DNA of 26,499 nt from an uncultured Streptococcus sp. GTDB taxonomy: Bacteria > Bacillota > Bacilli > Lactobacillales > Streptococcaceae. The notes under the pieces are model-generated. The model was not told the origin of the DNA. It ran no database searches and saw only the letters and a program-made list of their open reading frames with translations. Shown here one piece after another: positions 6,280 through 14,141 of the stretch (position 1 is its first letter; each line of letters begins with the position of its first letter). The stretch covers positions 1-26,499 of the forward strand of contig CABREZ010000006.1 of assembly GCA_902470035.1 (NCBI GenBank), given 5' to 3'. The position numbers and the translations under genes are program-made.

Positions 6280-7208
6280 ACTTTCACCTCATTCTGATCA
6301 ATCAACCGGGTCAATCGATCTTCAAAGGTTTTAGTAGCATCATATCCCATTTCTTTGGCGCGGTAATTCATAGCTGCCGCTTCAATGACAACGGAAATAT
6401 TGCGACCTGTCTTAACAGGGATGCGAATTCTTGGAATGGTTACTCCACAGAACTCAATCTCTTCCGCATTATTGCCTAGACGATCATAGGTTTGTTCCTT
6501 GGTGTAGTTTTCCAAGTAGACAGCGATTTGAACCTGTGAAGAATCTTTCACTGCACTGGCACCATAGAGACTCATGACATCAATGATCCCTACTCCCCGA
6601 ATCTCCAACATATGGCGTAGAATTTCAGCAGGCTCACCCCACAAGGTCATCTCATCACGAGCAAAGACATCTACTCGGTCATCCGCCACCAATCGATGGC
6701 CTCGTTTGACGAGTTCTAACCCAGTCTCACTCTTCCCGATTCCGCTATCTCCTTGGATGAGAACCCCCATACCATAGATATCCATCAATACTCCATGGAC
6801 ACTGGTTCGTTCAGCAAGGAGAGAATCTAGGTAGCTTGATAGTTCACCCGACAAGCGACTAGTTGGAACGCGACTGCTTAAAATGGCGATTTGCTTTTCC
6901 TCTGCAGCTAGGAGCATTTCTTCAGGAACCTCTAGATCCCGCGCGATAATGAGTACGGGCGTTTCCGGCTGAAACATCTTTCTCAATACTTGGTGTCGAT
7001 TGTGGGAGGTCATCTTGATGAGGTAAGACCACTCTTTCATCCCAACCAATTGAATCCGCTCTGGAGTATAGTAATCAAAATATCCTGTCATTTCAAGTCC
7101 AGGACGTGAAATATCTGCCGTTGTAATCTCCTTATCAAAGAGACTTTCATTGCCATAAATAACCTTCAAACGAAGCTTTTTAATTAAATCTCGGACTGTT
7201 ATTGCCAT
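6276..7208 (-). CDS. hprK: HPr kinase/phosphorylase
   Basis: A 310-aa bifunctional enzyme that phosphorylates HPr at Ser46, or removes that phosphate, and so controls CcpA-mediated carbon catabolite repression. The N-terminal domain (about 1-130) is followed by the kinase domain with catalytic His138 (VHGV), the P-loop GDSGIGKS at 153-160, Asp177/178 (VADD) and the HprK signature LEIRGVGIIDV at 201-211. The C-terminal helix block (VIEAAAMNYRAKEMGYD) is complete. GGGAG lies 7 bases before the ATG and an extended -10 is at 7238-7246. It is the first gene of a four-gene operon with lgt, DUF948 and YtxH. Confidence 0.97.
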   Translation of the reverse strand: MAITVRDLIKKLRLKVIYGNESLFDKEITTADISRPGLEMTGYFDYYTPERIQLVGMKEWSYLIKMTSHNRHQVLRKMFQPETPVLIIARDLEVPEEMLLAAEEKQIAILSSRVPTSRLSGELSSYLDSLLAERTSVHGVLMDIYGMGVLIQGDSGIGKSETGLELVKRGHRLVADDRVDVFARDEMTLWGEPAEILRHMLEIRGVGIIDVMSLYGASAVKDSSQVQIAVYLENYTKEQTYDRLGNNAEEIEFCGVTIPRIRIPVKTGRNISVVIEAAAMNYRAKEMGYDATKTFEDRLTRLIDQNEVKV

Positions 7209-7237
7209 AGGCTTCTCCCTTTTTCTTTTCTCTTTCT

Positions 7238-7246
7238 ATTATAGCA
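7238..7246 (-). promoter_or_regulatory. Extended -10 promoter of the hprK operon
   Basis: Minus-strand TGCTATAAT is a perfect extended -10, with a transcription start near 7231 and a short purine-rich leader containing GGGAG. No good -35 is seen at 16-18 bases. Confidence 0.7.
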
Positions 7247-7394
7247 AATTATTCCCTGGTAAGACTTGCTCAAGCATCATTTTTTAGTATCGAAACTGAG
7301 GCTATTATTCTCACACGCATTCCAGTACCCTTTGATTTCCCTATTTATCCTTTTTTCCCATTTTTCAATCGTTTCTTCTTTTGAAAAAAAGATG
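7247..7394. other. Intergenic stretch between hprK promoter and repeat copy 3
   Basis: This AT- and pyrimidine-rich stretch has no open frame of note, no ribosome binding site and no convincing hairpin. The 388-base gap between pspC-like and hprK genes therefore holds the hprK promoter, this featureless part and repeat copy 3. Confidence 0.5.
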
Positions 7395-7568
7395 AGAGTG
7401 GGACAGAAATCGGTAATTCGTTAGAATTCGATTTCGTCGTCCCACCTCCGCACAGTTGAGTAGGGCTGTAAAAGCTGATGAAATCAGCATAGTAGAGCCC
7501 ACTCAACCACTGCGTCTTGCTCGATAATCAAAAGAAAATTGAGAGGCTAGGACTTTTGTCCCAGCCTC
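7395..7568 (+). repeat. Composite 174-bp MITE-like repeat, copy 3 (complete)
   Basis: A complete copy with three modules. Module A is a hairpin (7395-7445) of GTGGGAC and GTCCCAC arms. Module B is a nested dyad: GTTGAGT-GGGCT (7455-7467) pairs with AGCCC-ACTCAAC (7496-7507), with an inner GCTGAT/ATCAGC (7474-7488). Module C is a terminator-like hairpin, GAGGCTAGGAC-TTTT-GTCCCAGCCTC (7543-7568). The outer ends are imperfect terminal inverted repeats: AGAGTGGGACAGAAA on the left and AGAGGCTGGGACAAAA read from the right. It follows the PspC-like gene's stop by 28 bases. Confidence 0.9.
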
Positions 7569-7596
7569 ACTTTCTTATTCGATTCATGAAAATTCT

Positions 7597-7872
7597 TTAA
7601 AAGAATGGATCGTCATCTTTGATCACTTGAGCATCCTTACGTTTGCGAGGTCCGAGGCCGTACTTTTCTCTTTCAAGATCTTCTTTATAAGGCAAGGAGA
7701 AGGCACACAGGCAATAAATAGCTAAGCCTACAAGCCCATAAAAATGAAAGATACTAAAAAGCACAAAGAGAAAACGCAATAGGTTTGCATCGAGCCCAAA
7801 TCGATCCGCTAGTCCAGCAAATACTCCAAAAACGATTCTGCCTCGACGTACTTTATAAAATGTTGGATTCAA
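7597..7872 (-). CDS. PspC-domain membrane protein (TTG start)
   Basis: A 91-aa protein with the PspC domain: a short basic N terminus (FYKVRRGRIVFGVFAGLADRFGLD), the glycine-containing turn and one or two membrane segments (about residues 30-61), then a charged tail rich in Arg/Lys/Asp. PspC-family proteins act in envelope-stress sensing, but a stand-alone streptococcal copy has no proven role. The start codon is TTG. It is chosen because a perfect AGGAGG (7880-7885) lies 7 bases upstream and the PspC motif begins within a few residues. It lies 60 bases after sprT-like, with a possible promoter at 7889-7916; repeat copy 3 follows its stop. Confidence 0.85.
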   Translation of the reverse strand: MNPTFYKVRRGRIVFGVFAGLADRFGLDANLLRFLFVLFSIFHFYGLVGLAIYCLCAFSLPYKEDLEREKYGLGPRKRKDAQVIKDDDPFF

Positions 7873-7888
7873 GGGCCTACCTCCTATT

Positions 7889-7916
7889 ATTTTAGAACAG
7901 TATATCCCGAAATCAA
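7889..7916 (-). promoter_or_regulatory. Possible promoter of the PspC-like gene
   Basis: Minus-strand TTGATT (7911-7916), a 16-base spacer and TAAAAT (7889-7894). The leader would be only a few bases plus AGGAGG. Read-through from tex-sprT is also possible, as no terminator is seen after sprT. Confidence 0.4.
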
Positions 7917-7932
7917 GTCACTGTCATCAGAC

Positions 7933-8385
7933 TCAAGGCCGATTTCCTAGTTTAGTTGGACCTTGATACCTGAGTAGTCCTCTGCACCGGCCACAGCGGT
8001 ACTTTTGAAGATTAATCTGCCGCTTTCTTCTGAATTCTTGCCCACAGTTCGTACAAACATAAATCTTATAGTTTTCCTTACCAACTGAAGGGGCATAACG
8101 CAAGCCATCTACCTCTTTGAGCAAGGCCTTGAAATCTTGATCCTGATGACGATACCCCTTTTTCATATGGTAGAGATGATAGTGACACAACTCATGGCGG
8201 ACAATCTTTCGAAAAATCTCCCAGCCAAATCCTTCTAGTATTCTGGGATTGAAATCTAAATGACCATCTTTAGGAAAGAAGCGACCACCGGTCGAACGCA
8301 GGCGATTATTCCAGATGGCTTGATGAAGAAAGGGGCGGCCAAAATCTTCCAACGATACTTCTTGAACGTATTTAGTTAGATTCAT
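7933..8385 (-). CDS. SprT-like zinc metalloprotease-fold protein
   Basis: A 150-aa SprT-family protein. The zincin motif HELCH is at residues 64-68 (RHELCHYHLYHMKKGYRHQD, with a further His that could be the third ligand). A C-terminal zinc ribbon follows, with CTNCG and CGRCR pairs at about residues 112-134. Length is normal for bacterial SprT-like proteins. SprT domains in eukaryotes (Spartan) cleave DNA-protein crosslinks; bacterial function is unproven. The start overlaps the 3' end of tex by 14 bases, so the two genes form an operon with coupled translation. Confidence 0.88.
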   Translation of the reverse strand: MNLTKYVQEVSLEDFGRPFLHQAIWNNRLRSTGGRFFPKDGHLDFNPRILEGFGWEIFRKIVRHELCHYHLYHMKKGYRHQDQDFKALLKEVDGLRYAPSVGKENYKIYVCTNCGQEFRRKRQINLQKYRCGRCRGLLRYQGPTKLGNRP

Positions 8386-10498
8386 GTGGTACCAAGAGGG
8401 AAAGATTTACTTTTTCCCGTTCTAAATCAATCTTGTAAACCCAAACGGTCACTAGGTCGCCAACTGAAACAACTTGACTTGGATGCTTGATAAATTGCTG
8501 GCTCATTTGTGAAATGTGGATCAAACCATCTTCATGAATCCCAATATCGACAAAGGCCCCAAAGTCAACAACATTGCGGACAACCCCTTCTAGTTTTTGA
8601 CCAATCTTCAAGTCCTTCAAATCAAGAACATCCTGGCGAAGGACGGGAGCATCAAAAGAATCACGTAAATCACGACCAGGTTTGAGAAGATCTGCGACAA
8701 TATCTTTTAAGGTCTCAGGGCCAATTTCAAGCTCCTGGGCCATAGAAATTGTGTCAATTTGTTTTAATTTGGCTTGGGCTTCTTCATCCATCTCCCTAAT
8801 CCCTAGTATGGTAAAGAGCTTCTTCACTGCAGGGTAACTTTCTGGATGGACCCCTGTCCGATCGAGGAAATTCTCACTTTCTGGAATCCGTAAGAAACCA
8901 GCTGCTTGTTCAAAGGCCTTGGCTCCCAGACGAGGTACTTTTTTAATTTGCGCCCGAGAGGTGATTAACCCTTCTTCTTCCCGATATTTCACGATGTTCT
9001 CAGAAATGGTTTTATTGAGACCAGCCACGTGAGACAAGAGAGCTGGACTAGCAGTGTTTATATTAACACCGACTTGGTTCACCACAGTATCGACAACAAA
9101 ATCAAGGCTTTCAGATAATTTCTTCTGGCTGACATCGTGCTGGTACTGGCCGACTCCGATTGATTTTGGATCAATCTTGACCAACTCAGCCAATGGATCC
9201 TGCAAACGACGGGCAATGGAGATGGCTGAACGCTTTTCAACCGTCAGTTCCGGAAACTCATGGCGAGCCAATTCACTAGCTGAATAAACAGATGCACCAC
9301 TTTCATTCACAATGACATAACTCACATTTGGAACTTCCTTGAGGACTTCCGCAACAAAGGCTTCGCTTTCTCGACTTGCCGTTCCATTCCCAATCGCAAT
9401 GATTTCCACGCTGTATTGACGAATTAACCGCTTCAGTTCTTCTTTGGCAGCTTCAATTTGTGCTGCTTTAGCCGGTGCAACAGGATAAATCACCTGAGTG
9501 GTTAACATCTTTCCTGTTTGATCGACAACAGCCAATTTGGCTCCTGTCCGGAAAGCTGGGTCAAAGCCTAAGACCACGCGCCCCTTGAGGGGAGCAATCA
9601 GCAAGAGGTGACGAAGATTTTCAGAGAAAAGCTGAATGGCCCCATCTTCTGCCACTTCTGTCAATTCTGTCCGAATTCGACGCTCCATAGCTGGTAGCAT
9701 TTTCTTTTTCAGAGCCTGGTTAATGACTTCTTCAATGTAGCTATTCTTCGATTTAAATCGGGCTTCAAAGTGACGAATCAAACGGTCTACAGGATGCTCA
9801 AAGCCAACCTTCAATACCCCCAATTTTTCTCCACGGTTTAAGGCAAGGGTTCGGTAGCCCTGCATGTTTGCAATCTTCTCAGAAAAATCATAATAGATTT
9901 GGAAGACTTGCTTCTCGTCTTTGCTCTCATCCTTCAAGCTAGAAGTGATCAAGGAGTGTTTGCGAATCTCCTGGTAGGTAAGGTTGCGCAATTGTGGATC
10001 TTCTGCAATGGCTTCGACCAAGATATCGATTGCTCCAGAAATGGCATCTTTTACAGTTGGGAAAGCCTCAGATAAAAATTCCTCTGCGGCTCTTTCCAAA
10101 TCCTTTTGATCTTGGAGAATCATCCGAGCAAGCGGGAAGAGCCCTGCCTCACGCGCAATGGTAGCCTTGGTCCGGCGTTTTTCCTTGTAGGGAAGATACA
10201 ACTCTTCTACATCTGCCAGTTTTTCAGCCTGCTCAATCGCTTCTTTTAGGGCTGGGGTGAGTTTCCCAAGCTCCTCAATCTTAGCCAGGACAGTTTCTTT
10301 CCGATCAGCCAAGGCTGTTAAAGACTTGTCCATATCGATAATGGCTTTGATTGCTACTTCATCTAGATTCCCTGTAGCATCTTTCCGATACCGGGCAATA
10401 AAGGGAATGGTAGATCCCTCTGCTGTTAAGGTCAAAACAGTATCAATTTGTTTGAGACTGACGCCCAATTCTTGGGCTATTTTTTCATATTTTTCCAT
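8372..10498 (-). CDS. tex: Tex-family transcription accessory/RNA-binding protein
   Basis: A 708-aa Tex/YhgF protein of normal family length. In order it has the helical N-terminal Tex domain (1 to about 200, with the signature STIPFIARYRKDATGNLDE near residue 30), a central region, a YqgF RNase H-like domain (VLGFDPAFRTGAKLAVVD near 310), paired helix-hairpin-helix segments (VNINTASPALLSHVAGL and IKKVPRLGAKAFEQAAGFLRI, about 480-545) and a C-terminal S1 domain (about 630-703, GVVRNVVDFGAFVDIG). The family binds nucleic acids and affects transcription and toxin gene expression in several pathogens. No ribosome binding site precedes the ATG; an extended -10 lies 7 bases upstream, so the mRNA is probably leaderless. 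SprT-like overlaps its 3' end. Confidence 0.95.
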   Translation of the reverse strand: MEKYEKIAQELGVSLKQIDTVLTLTAEGSTIPFIARYRKDATGNLDEVAIKAIIDMDKSLTALADRKETVLAKIEELGKLTPALKEAIEQAEKLADVEELYLPYKEKRRTKATIAREAGLFPLARMILQDQKDLERAAEEFLSEAFPTVKDAISGAIDILVEAIAEDPQLRNLTYQEIRKHSLITSSLKDESKDEKQVFQIYYDFSEKIANMQGYRTLALNRGEKLGVLKVGFEHPVDRLIRHFEARFKSKNSYIEEVINQALKKKMLPAMERRIRTELTEVAEDGAIQLFSENLRHLLLIAPLKGRVVLGFDPAFRTGAKLAVVDQTGKMLTTQVIYPVAPAKAAQIEAAKEELKRLIRQYSVEIIAIGNGTASRESEAFVAEVLKEVPNVSYVIVNESGASVYSASELARHEFPELTVEKRSAISIARRLQDPLAELVKIDPKSIGVGQYQHDVSQKKLSESLDFVVDTVVNQVGVNINTASPALLSHVAGLNKTISENIVKYREEEGLITSRAQIKKVPRLGAKAFEQAAGFLRIPESENFLDRTGVHPESYPAVKKLFTILGIREMDEEAQAKLKQIDTISMAQELEIGPETLKDIVADLLKPGRDLRDSFDAPVLRQDVLDLKDLKIGQKLEGVVRNVVDFGAFVDIGIHEDGLIHISQMSQQFIKHPSQVVSVGDLVTVWVYKIDLEREKVNLSLLVPHESN

Positions 10499-10501
10499 AG
10501 C

Positions 10502-10529
10502 TTCTATTATACCATAGAAGGCCTTCTAT
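10502..10529. promoter_or_regulatory. Extended -10 of tex within overlapping dyads
   Basis: Minus-strand TGGTATAAT (10506-10514) is a perfect extended -10 that ends 7 bases before the tex ATG, the same spacing as at trhP1. It is embedded in two overlapping dyads: the perfect 16-bp palindrome ATAGAAGGCCTTCTAT (10514-10529) and TTCTAT-N6-ATAGAA (10502-10519). A protein bound there would cover the promoter. Confidence 0.55.
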
Positions 10530-10582
10530 ACTGCATTTTCATCCTGTTTTTGGACTTGATTTTCCCCTCTTTTTTGAGAATT

Positions 10583-10591
10583 TGATATAAT
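10583..10591 (+). promoter_or_regulatory. Extended -10 promoter of the permease operon
   Basis: TGATATAAT is a perfect extended -10. Transcription should start near 10598. AAAGGAGA lies 7-8 bases before the ATG at 10618. The intergenic space is shared with the divergent tex promoter. Confidence 0.7.
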
Positions 10592-10617
10592 GAGAAAAAA
10601 GAAAAGGAGACCTATTC

Positions 10618-10764
10618 ATGGCTATTAAATTTTCAAAAACAGACGATCTAGACAAACTCTTTGAGGAATTTGCTGTCTTACCAGATCCCCCTCAAGTCAC
10701 TTTCCCAGATGTTAAGAAGGAAGCAACTAAAGGAAAAAAAGAGCAGAAGGATTCTGACAAATGA
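10618..10764 (+). CDS. Small 48-aa protein, first gene of the permease operon
   Basis: A 48-aa acidic-then-basic cytoplasmic protein: MAIKFSKTDDLDKLFEEFA, then a Pro-rich centre and a Lys-rich end (KGKKEQKDSDK). It has its own promoter (10583-10591), a strong AAGGAGA ribosome binding site, and its TGA overlaps the permease ATG (ATGA). Together these are good evidence that it is translated. It resembles short streptococcal proteins annotated as the SPJ_0845 family, a match made from memory and not certain. The DDLDKLFEEFA part looks like a short amphipathic helix. Function unknown. Confidence 0.8.
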   Translation: MAIKFSKTDDLDKLFEEFAVLPDPPQVTFPDVKKEATKGKKEQKDSDK

Positions 10765-11666
10765 ATTTCTTTCAGCAGCTGCCAACCAGTGTCCTTCAAG
10801 CTGGAGCAATTTTTCTTTCAATTATGATCGAAGCCCTTCCTTTTGTTTTGATTGGAAGTCTCATTTCAGGGGCAATCGATGTCTATATCACCCCCGAAAA
10901 AGTCTACCGAGCTCTTCCCAAAAATAAATGGGGGAGAATTCTGTTTGGGACCTTGATTGGCTTTATTTTTCCTTCCTGTGAGTGTGGTATCGTCCCCATT
11001 ATCAATCGCTTTTTAGAGAAGAAGGTGCCTAGCTATACAGCTGTGCCCTTCCTAGTGACAGCTCCGGTTATTAACCCCATTGTGCTCTTTGCTACTTATT
11101 CTGCCTTTGGGAATTCTTTTCAAATGGCTCTCCTACGGGCCATCGGATCGATCCTGGTGGCAACTGTTCTGGGGATTTTCCTAGGATTTTTCCAAACAGC
11201 TTCTATCCAACGGGCCAACCGTAAGGAAGTCCATGTTCATGACTTTTCAAAACTATCCGCCGCTCAACGCTTCTTTCAAGTATTTGTGCAGGCCATTGAT
11301 GAGTTTTTCGATACTGGACGCTATCTGGTCTTCGGTTGTTTATTTGCCAGCGTGGTTCAGGTTTATGTGCCAACTCGCGTGCTGACTTCTATCTCCGCGA
11401 CGCCACTCCTAGCCATTCTTCTCCTTATGCTTCTCTCCTTCCTCCTCTCTTTGTGTAGTGAGGCTGACGCCTTTATTGGCTCTTCCCTCCTCTCAAGTTT
11501 TGGCTTGGCTCCTGTCCTAGCCTTCTTGGTTATCGGACCTATGCTAGATGTCAAGAACCTCTTGATGATGAAGAATTATCTGACCAATCGCTTTATTGTC
11601 CAATTCATTAGCATCGTTAGCCTAGTTGTCTTGGTTTATGCTTGGTTTGTGGGGGTGGTCCTATGA
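10761..11666 (+). CDS. YraQ/UPF0718-family permease
   Basis: A 301-aa integral membrane protein with about eight membrane segments. The family hallmark FPSCECGIVPI is at residues 70-80, with SLCSEADAFIGSSLL (about 230-244) and GPMLDVKNLLMM (about 258-269) as the second conserved half. The paired cysteine-containing motifs suggest a transporter of a metal or a small thiol-reactive substrate, but the substrate is not known. Translation is coupled to the 48-aa gene upstream and the TIGR03943 gene downstream by ATGA overlaps, which implies fixed stoichiometry and probably one complex. Confidence 0.88.
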   Translation: MNFFQQLPTSVLQAGAIFLSIMIEALPFVLIGSLISGAIDVYITPEKVYRALPKNKWGRILFGTLIGFIFPSCECGIVPIINRFLEKKVPSYTAVPFLVTAPVINPIVLFATYSAFGNSFQMALLRAIGSILVATVLGIFLGFFQTASIQRANRKEVHVHDFSKLSAAQRFFQVFVQAIDEFFDTGRYLVFGCLFASVVQVYVPTRVLTSISATPLLAILLLMLLSFLLSLCSEADAFIGSSLLSSFGLAPVLAFLVIGPMLDVKNLLMMKNYLTNRFIVQFISIVSLVVLVYAWFVGVVL

Positions 11667-12478
11667 TTCGATTTCTCATTTTAGCAGGCTATTTCGAAAT
11701 TACTATGTATTTGCAGCTTTCTGGCAAGCTCAACCAATACATCAATATGCATTATTCCTATTTAGCCTATATCTCTATGATTCTTTCCTTCCTCCTGGCT
11801 GTCGTCCAGCTCTATATCTGGATGAAGAATCTACCCGTTCATAGTCACCTAACCAGTAAAAAAGCTAAAGTCATGAGTATTCTTCTGCTCCTGATTCCCT
11901 TAATTGTAGGGATTGGCTTCCCGACTGTGACCTTGGATTCCCAAACGGTTTCAGCCAAGGGCTATCATTTCCCCATTGCGGCTGGCTCTTCTAAGGATAT
12001 TCAAAATGACGAGGGAACAACCAACCAATATCTCAAGCCTGATACCAGCAGTTATTTCACCAAATCCGCTTATGAATCTGAGATGAGGACTGCAGCTAAG
12101 AAGTACCTCAAGCAGGATCATATCCAGATCACGACAGAAAACTATATGGAAGTCATGGAAGTCATCTACGACTATCCAGATGAATTTGCAGGGAAAACCT
12201 TTACTTTAACCGGCTTCATTTATAAGGATCCCCAGGATCCGGGTAGCCAGTTCCTTTTCCGTTTTGGGATTATCCACTGTATCGCCGACTCAGGTGTCTA
12301 TGGTTTGTTAACCAAAGGGGCCTCTCAAACCTATGAAGACAATACCTGGGTCCAAGCGACTGGAACTCTCAAGATCCAGTACCATAAACAACTTGGCCAA
12401 AGCCTTCCTGTCTTAGATATAGAGGAAGCTCACTCAGTAGAAAAACCCGCCAATCCTTATGTTTATCGGGTATTCTAG
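11663..12478 (+). CDS. TIGR03943-family putative permease subunit
   Basis: A 271-aa protein of the TIGR03943/DUF1980 type, the usual partner of YraQ-family permeases in Firmicutes. Two or three N-terminal membrane segments (about 1-20, 38-56 and 74-92) precede an extracellular domain of about 180 residues with the conserved FRFGIIHCIADSGVYGLL block containing its single conserved Cys. The start at 11663 (MIRFLILAGY) is chosen over 11642 because it overlaps the permease TGA as ATGA and GGTGG lies at the right distance. A terminator follows at 12497. Function is inferred only from its pairing. Confidence 0.85.
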   Translation: MIRFLILAGYFEITMYLQLSGKLNQYINMHYSYLAYISMILSFLLAVVQLYIWMKNLPVHSHLTSKKAKVMSILLLLIPLIVGIGFPTVTLDSQTVSAKGYHFPIAAGSSKDIQNDEGTTNQYLKPDTSSYFTKSAYESEMRTAAKKYLKQDHIQITTENYMEVMEVIYDYPDEFAGKTFTLTGFIYKDPQDPGSQFLFRFGIIHCIADSGVYGLLTKGASQTYEDNTWVQATGTLKIQYHKQLGQSLPVLDIEEAHSVEKPANPYVYRVF

Positions 12479-12496
12479 GCAGTCTATCACTCAACA

Positions 12497-12526
12497 GGTT
12501 GTGACCTTTCGGTCCAACCTTTTTTT
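12497..12526 (+). terminator. Terminator of the permease operon
   Basis: GGTTG plus GACC pair with GGTC plus CAACC around a TTTC loop (one bulged T), followed by T7. It ends the 48-aa/YraQ/TIGR03943 transcript 18 bases after the last stop. Confidence 0.85.
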
Positions 12527-12601
12527 CGTGGCTTCTTCCCTCATCCTTCTCTATGAAACTCAGAATCCTTTTACTTTCAAAGAGAAATTTTCTGAATTTT
12601 A

Positions 12602-12610
12602 TGGTAGAAT
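12602..12610 (+). promoter_or_regulatory. Extended -10 promoter of zwf
   Basis: TGGTAGAAT is an extended -10 with one mismatch, and no clear -35 lies at 16-18 bases. The leader would be about 25 nt. Confidence 0.5.
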
Positions 12611-12642
12611 ATGGTTTATCAAGTTAGAAAATAGGTATGAAC

Positions 12643-14109
12643 ATGTCTTCAAAAGTAATTGTAACCATTTTCGGGGCCAGTGGAGATTTAGCCCACCGCA
12701 AGCTCTACCCTTCCCTTTTTAGACTCTATAAAACTGGAAATCTTTCCGAGCATTTTGCAGTGATTGGAACTGCTCGTCGTCCTTGGAGCAAGGAATACTT
12801 TGAATCCGTTGTCGTTGAATCCATTTCGGATTTAGCAGACAGTCCTGAACAGGCGCAGGAATTTGCCAGTCATTTTTACTACCAAAGCCACGATGTTAAT
12901 GACACGGAGCACTACATCAAGCTTCGTGAACTTCAAAATCAGCTCAATGACACCTACCAAGCTGAGCATAATAAACTCTTCTTCCTATCCATGGCACCTC
13001 AATTTTTTGGTACAATTGCCAAACATTTGAAATCTGAAGGCATTGTGGATGGAAAAGGCTTTGAACGTTTGATCGTTGAAAAACCATTTGGAACGGATTT
13101 AGAAACAGCTAGTCAGCTCAACAAAGAACTGGAAGAAACCTTTGAGGAAGAGCAAATTTTCCGGATTGACCATTACCTCGGTAAAGAAATGATCCAGTCC
13201 ATCTTCGCCCTCCGTTTTGCCAACCTAATCTTTGAAAACGTCTGGAACCGTGACTATATCGACAATGTTCAAATCACTTTCGCAGAACGGCTAGGAGTTG
13301 AAGAACGTGGTGGCTACTATGATGAATCTGGTGCCCTCCGCGACATGGTGCAAAACCATACCCTTCAATTGCTCTCACTCTTGGCTATGGACAAACCAGC
13401 TTCCTTCACCAAGGAAGACATCCGTAAAGAGAAGGTGAAAGTTTTTGAACAATTGGTTAACCCTTCTGATGAAGAATTAAAGAAACAATTCATCCGAGGC
13501 CAGTACCGTTCAGGAAAAATCCAAGGAAAAAAAGACATCTCTTATCGCAGTGAACCAAATGTCAATCCTGAGTCCATGACCGAGACCTTTGCCTCTGGTG
13601 CCTTCTTTGTGGACAGCGATCGCTTCCGTGGAGTACCTTTCTTCTTCCGTACTGGAAAACGTCTGACCAAAAAGGGAACCCATGTGAATGTGGTCTTCAA
13701 ACAGATGGACTCTATTTTTGGTCAAGAAATTGCACCAAATGTGCTGACTATCTACATTCAACCGAATGAAGGTTTCTCTCTCAGTGTCAACGGGAAAGAA
13801 GTTGGCGAACAATTCCAGATTGCTCCGATATCTTTTGACTATGAAACGGATGCGACAGCGACCGGTGCTTCTCCAGAGCCTTACGAAAAGTTGATCTATG
13901 ATGTCTTGAACAATGACTCTACCAACTTCAGCCACTGGAACGAAGTTAGAGCCTCTTGGAGCTTGATTGACCGAATCGAACACATGTGGTCTGAAAATCA
14001 AGTGCCTCTTCATGAATATAAATCTGGAACCATGGGACCTCAAGCTTCCTTCGACCTCTTGAAGGATTACAATGCTGAATGGGTCTGGCAACCAGCAATT
14101 GAAGAATAA
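12643..14109 (+). CDS. zwf: Glucose-6-phosphate 1-dehydrogenase
   Basis: A 488-aa enzyme that oxidises glucose-6-phosphate to 6-phosphogluconolactone with NADP, the entry to the oxidative pentose phosphate pathway. The nucleotide-binding motif GASGDLA is at residues 11-17, the active-site signature RIDHYLGKE at about 174-182, and the C-terminal domain is complete. I chose ATG 12643 (MSSKVIVTIF) over the in-frame ATG 12637: AGG at 12633-12635 is 7 bases from 12643 but touches 12637, and MSSK is the familiar streptococcal N terminus. It is monocistronic and convergent with ftsY, sharing a terminator. Confidence 0.96.
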   Translation: MSSKVIVTIFGASGDLAHRKLYPSLFRLYKTGNLSEHFAVIGTARRPWSKEYFESVVVESISDLADSPEQAQEFASHFYYQSHDVNDTEHYIKLRELQNQLNDTYQAEHNKLFFLSMAPQFFGTIAKHLKSEGIVDGKGFERLIVEKPFGTDLETASQLNKELEETFEEEQIFRIDHYLGKEMIQSIFALRFANLIFENVWNRDYIDNVQITFAERLGVEERGGYYDESGALRDMVQNHTLQLLSLLAMDKPASFTKEDIRKEKVKVFEQLVNPSDEELKKQFIRGQYRSGKIQGKKDISYRSEPNVNPESMTETFASGAFFVDSDRFRGVPFFFRTGKRLTKKGTHVNVVFKQMDSIFGQEIAPNVLTIYIQPNEGFSLSVNGKEVGEQFQIAPISFDYETDATATGASPEPYEKLIYDVLNNDSTNFSHWNEVRASWSLIDRIEHMWSENQVPLHEYKSGTMGPQASFDLLKDYNAEWVWQPAIEE

Positions 14110-14141
14110 ATCGTTCAACTGACTAAAGGTGCAACTTAAAA

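Noticed and set aside
12637..12642. ATG 12637 as zwf start
   Set aside because: The AGG is only one base away from it; 12643 has proper spacing and the usual streptococcal N terminus.
13510..14118. 202-codon minus-strand frame inside zwf
   Set aside because: It lies fully antisense to a clear enzyme gene, with no recognisable domain, and its start lacks a ribosome binding site.
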